A DNA stretch of 64,000 nt, taken from Streptomyces olivaceus. Its GTDB lineage: Bacteria; Actinomycetota; Actinomycetes; Streptomycetales; Streptomycetaceae. The position numbers and the translations under genes are program-made. Of the stretch, positions 62,538-64,000 are shown in pieces (the first letter of the stretch is position 1; every line of letters begins with the position of its first letter). The notes under the pieces were generated by a model that did not search any database, was not told where the DNA came from, and was given only the letters and a program-made list of their open reading frames with translations. Where the stretch lies: the NCBI RefSeq assembly GCF_000721235.1, contig NZ_JOFH01000018.1, positions 1 through 64,000 on the forward strand. The letters are read 5' to 3'.

Positions 62538-64000
62538 TCAGCCCGAGGCCGCCTGCTCCATGATCTCCTTGATCCAGGCCTCCTTCTGCGCGGGGTCGTT
62601 GAGGCTCGCCACCCACGCCGCCTCGTCCATCTTGTGCTGCTCGGGCCCCGCCTTCATGGCGATGAGGAGGGACATGCCGGACTGCCGCATGTCCCTCGTG
62701 TTCCTGCTGCTCCCGGGGATGTCGGGGCCGGCCGCCAGGGAGTAGATCTCGTGTGCGATGAACCGTCGCTCGCCCTTCGACACCTTCTGCCAGAACTTCA
62801 AGGCGTGCCCCAGCGATTCGCTGCGGGACTTGGCCTCCGGGTTCTCACCCTCCAGCGCCCAGCGGTCGGGGTGGTGGGCCTCTTCATAGCGCTTCGTGAC
62901 GGCGCGCAGTGCCTTGTACAGGGTGACGCCGAGGATCAGGCCGCCGCCGGCCCCGGCGAGGCCCCATCCGACCGGGTTGCTCGCCAGCCCGGCGCCCACC
63001 ATCACGGCGTTCGCTATCGTCACGGCGCCCGCTCCGGCCTTGAGCGGCTCGCTCAGCGCGCCGCCGGCCGCCTCCTTGCCGATCTTGTTGATCTGCTTCT
63101 GCTTCACGAACTTCTGCGCCGTGTCCAGTCTCTGCACGTTCTTCTGCGCCTGGTCGAGGGTCTCCGCGACCTCATGGGCGACGCTCATCGCCTCCGCGGT
63201 CCCGCCGAGGGCGTCGGCGGCACCGAGCAGCCCGCCGGGGTTGTCCTCGTTCCAGTACGAGTCCAGGTTGGCGTAGGCACGCGCCGCGGCCCAGTTGGCC
63301 TCGATCCGCAGCTCCTCCAACTCGGTCAGCGACGCCGCGTGGACGGCCTCGGGGTCGCCCAGTTCCTTCACCTTCTTCAACTTGCTGATCGCTCCGCCGA
63401 TGCGGAACGCCGAGCGGACACCCTTCGCCGTGCCGACAACGGTGCTGGTGACACCGCTGGCCTCGGCCGCCATGGCGGCGTCCGCCGCATGCTGGACCTT
63501 GGTCACCTCCTTGGCGATAGCGGCGGTGTAGTTCGCCGAACTCGCGGCACCGACGACCGTGTCGGCTCCCTTGACGTTGGCCCTCCGGTCGTTCGTGTGG
63601 TGCTTGACCCCGGTCGGGCTCGCTTTGGCGGCTTTTCTGGACTTGTGCCAGTCGAAGGCGTTGACCGCGGTGCCGGGGACCTCCGTGACGAGGTTCATCG
63701 CTCCGGCGGAGGTCCCGGAGATGGCGGCGGAGTCCTTGAGGCCCGTGTCGGCGGTCGCGCTGGCCTGTTGGGACATGCCCGCGTTGCCGGGGGTCTGGAC
63801 GCCCTTGACCCAGGTGTCGACGGTGTCCAGGTTCTTCTTCAGCCTGTCGAGGAGCCCGGAGATCCGGTCGCGGTAGTTCTTCTTCGACTTCTTCTTCGCC
63901 TCCGCGGACGCGCCGCCGTTCTCCGGCGCCTTCCCCTTGTCCTCGCGCCGGGCGCGTTGCACCGCCGCGGTCGCCGCCTGGTTGCCGGCGCTGGACTGGA
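62538..64000 (-). CDS. Long helical protein with an SAGNQA motif, eCIS cargo candidate (partial)
   Basis: At least 487 residues; the start lies outside the window. In the frame at 64000-63963 the residues read QSSAGNQAATAAVQRARRE: the LQ(R/S)SAGNxA...VQR pattern is, from family knowledge, typical of DUF4157 proteins and cargo proteins of extracellular contractile injection systems. The rest is helical and Ala/Lys-rich, with a Lys-rich stretch (about residues 27-45), a coiled coil and a hydrophobic segment (about 320-355) with many Gly (ANAVMVGAGLASNPVGWG). No enzymatic domain is recognised. The GTG at 63962 is an alternative start, but the motif argues for a longer protein. Confidence 0.6.
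   Translation of the reverse strand, partial: QSSAGNQAATAAVQRARREDKGKAPENGGASAEAKKKSKKNYRDRISGLLDRLKKNLDTVDTWVKGVQTPGNAGMSQQASATADTGLKDSAAISGTSAGAMNLVTEVPGTAVNAFDWHKSRKAAKASPTGVKHHTNDRRANVKGADTVVGAASSANYTAAIAKEVTKVQHAADAAMAAEASGVTSTVVGTAKGVRSAFRIGGAISKLKKVKELGDPEAVHAASLTELEELRIEANWAAARAYANLDSYWNEDNPGGLLGAADALGGTAEAMSVAHEVAETLDQAQKNVQRLDTAQKFVKQKQINKIGKEAAGGALSEPLKAGAGAVTIANAVMVGAGLASNPVGWGLAGAGGGLILGVTLYKALRAVTKRYEEAHHPDRWALEGENPEAKSRSESLGHALKFWQKVSKGERRFIAHEIYSLAAGPDIPGSSRNTRDMRQSGMSLLIAMKAGPEQHKMDEAAWVASLNDPAQKEAWIKEIMEQAASG

Overview
The window is chromosomal DNA of a Streptomyces. The evidence is very high GC content, pervasive GTG starts, apparently leaderless genes, an SsgA-like sporulation protein (SsgG), N-acetylglucosamine PTS genes flanked by DasR-type operators, a P450-bearing conservon, and overall gene order. 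From memory (no search was run) the order resembles the S. coelicolor interval around SCO2880-SCO2935 in reverse. I see no prophage, IS element, CRISPR array or plasmid feature. Most of the window is core chromosome; the two edges and the conservon block look most accessory.

Layout. 1-5 kb: the N-terminus of a putative T7SS-type toxin at the left edge, an IclR regulator, a DEAD/DEAH-like helicase, an MFS exporter and a solitary tRNA-Cys. 5-10 kb: a membrane-anchored Lon-like protease and a four-gene compatible-solute ABC importer (permease, ATPase, permease, binding protein) with translationally coupled ends. 9.8-21 kb: an Lrp regulator divergent from hpd (tyrosine catabolism), a TPR membrane protein, a GlcD-like flavoenzyme, ssgG, two RDD membrane proteins and a large secreted M6 metalloprotease. 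21-28 kb: pncA and pncB (NAD salvage), clpS with a DUF2017 gene, an amino-acid permease, then the protein-thiocarboxylate cysteine pathway: a JAMM protease (mec), a cysteine-type leader peptide, cysO and cysM.

28-36 kb: a membrane-tethered PemK-like protein, an MBL-fold hydrolase, nagE2/nagE1/nagF with DasR-type sites, a YceI protein, rph, a lipoprotein, rdgB and tRNA-Leu(UAG). 36-44 kb: bcp, a DUF3618 protein, a GroES-like protein, a guanidine-III riboswitch candidate ahead of a SugE/Gdx-type SMR exporter, a bifunctional penicillin-binding protein, a three-gene ABC-2 transporter and a DUF1707 protein. 44-54.5 kb: a sulfatase divergent from a ROK regulator, an SGNH hydrolase, a DUF445 protein, an MFS transporter, a VOC protein, an alpha/beta hydrolase with an Asp nucleophile and an AhpD-like protein.

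54.5-60.2 kb is a conservon: a histidine-kinase-like ATPase, a roadblock protein, a DUF742 protein and a Ras-like GTPase, followed by two cytochrome P450s. The first P450 has lost the normally invariant ExxR motif. 60.8-64 kb holds a TetR/NmrA divergent pair and, running off the right edge, a long protein whose visible start carries an SAGNQA...VQR motif like that of DUF4157/extracellular contractile injection system cargo proteins.

The most interesting signals are the cysteine leader with mutually exclusive hairpins ahead of cysO-cysM, CysO's Gly-Gly-Ala-Ala tail beside its trimming protease, the guanidine-III element, the ExxR-less P450, and the toxin/effector-like genes at both edges.
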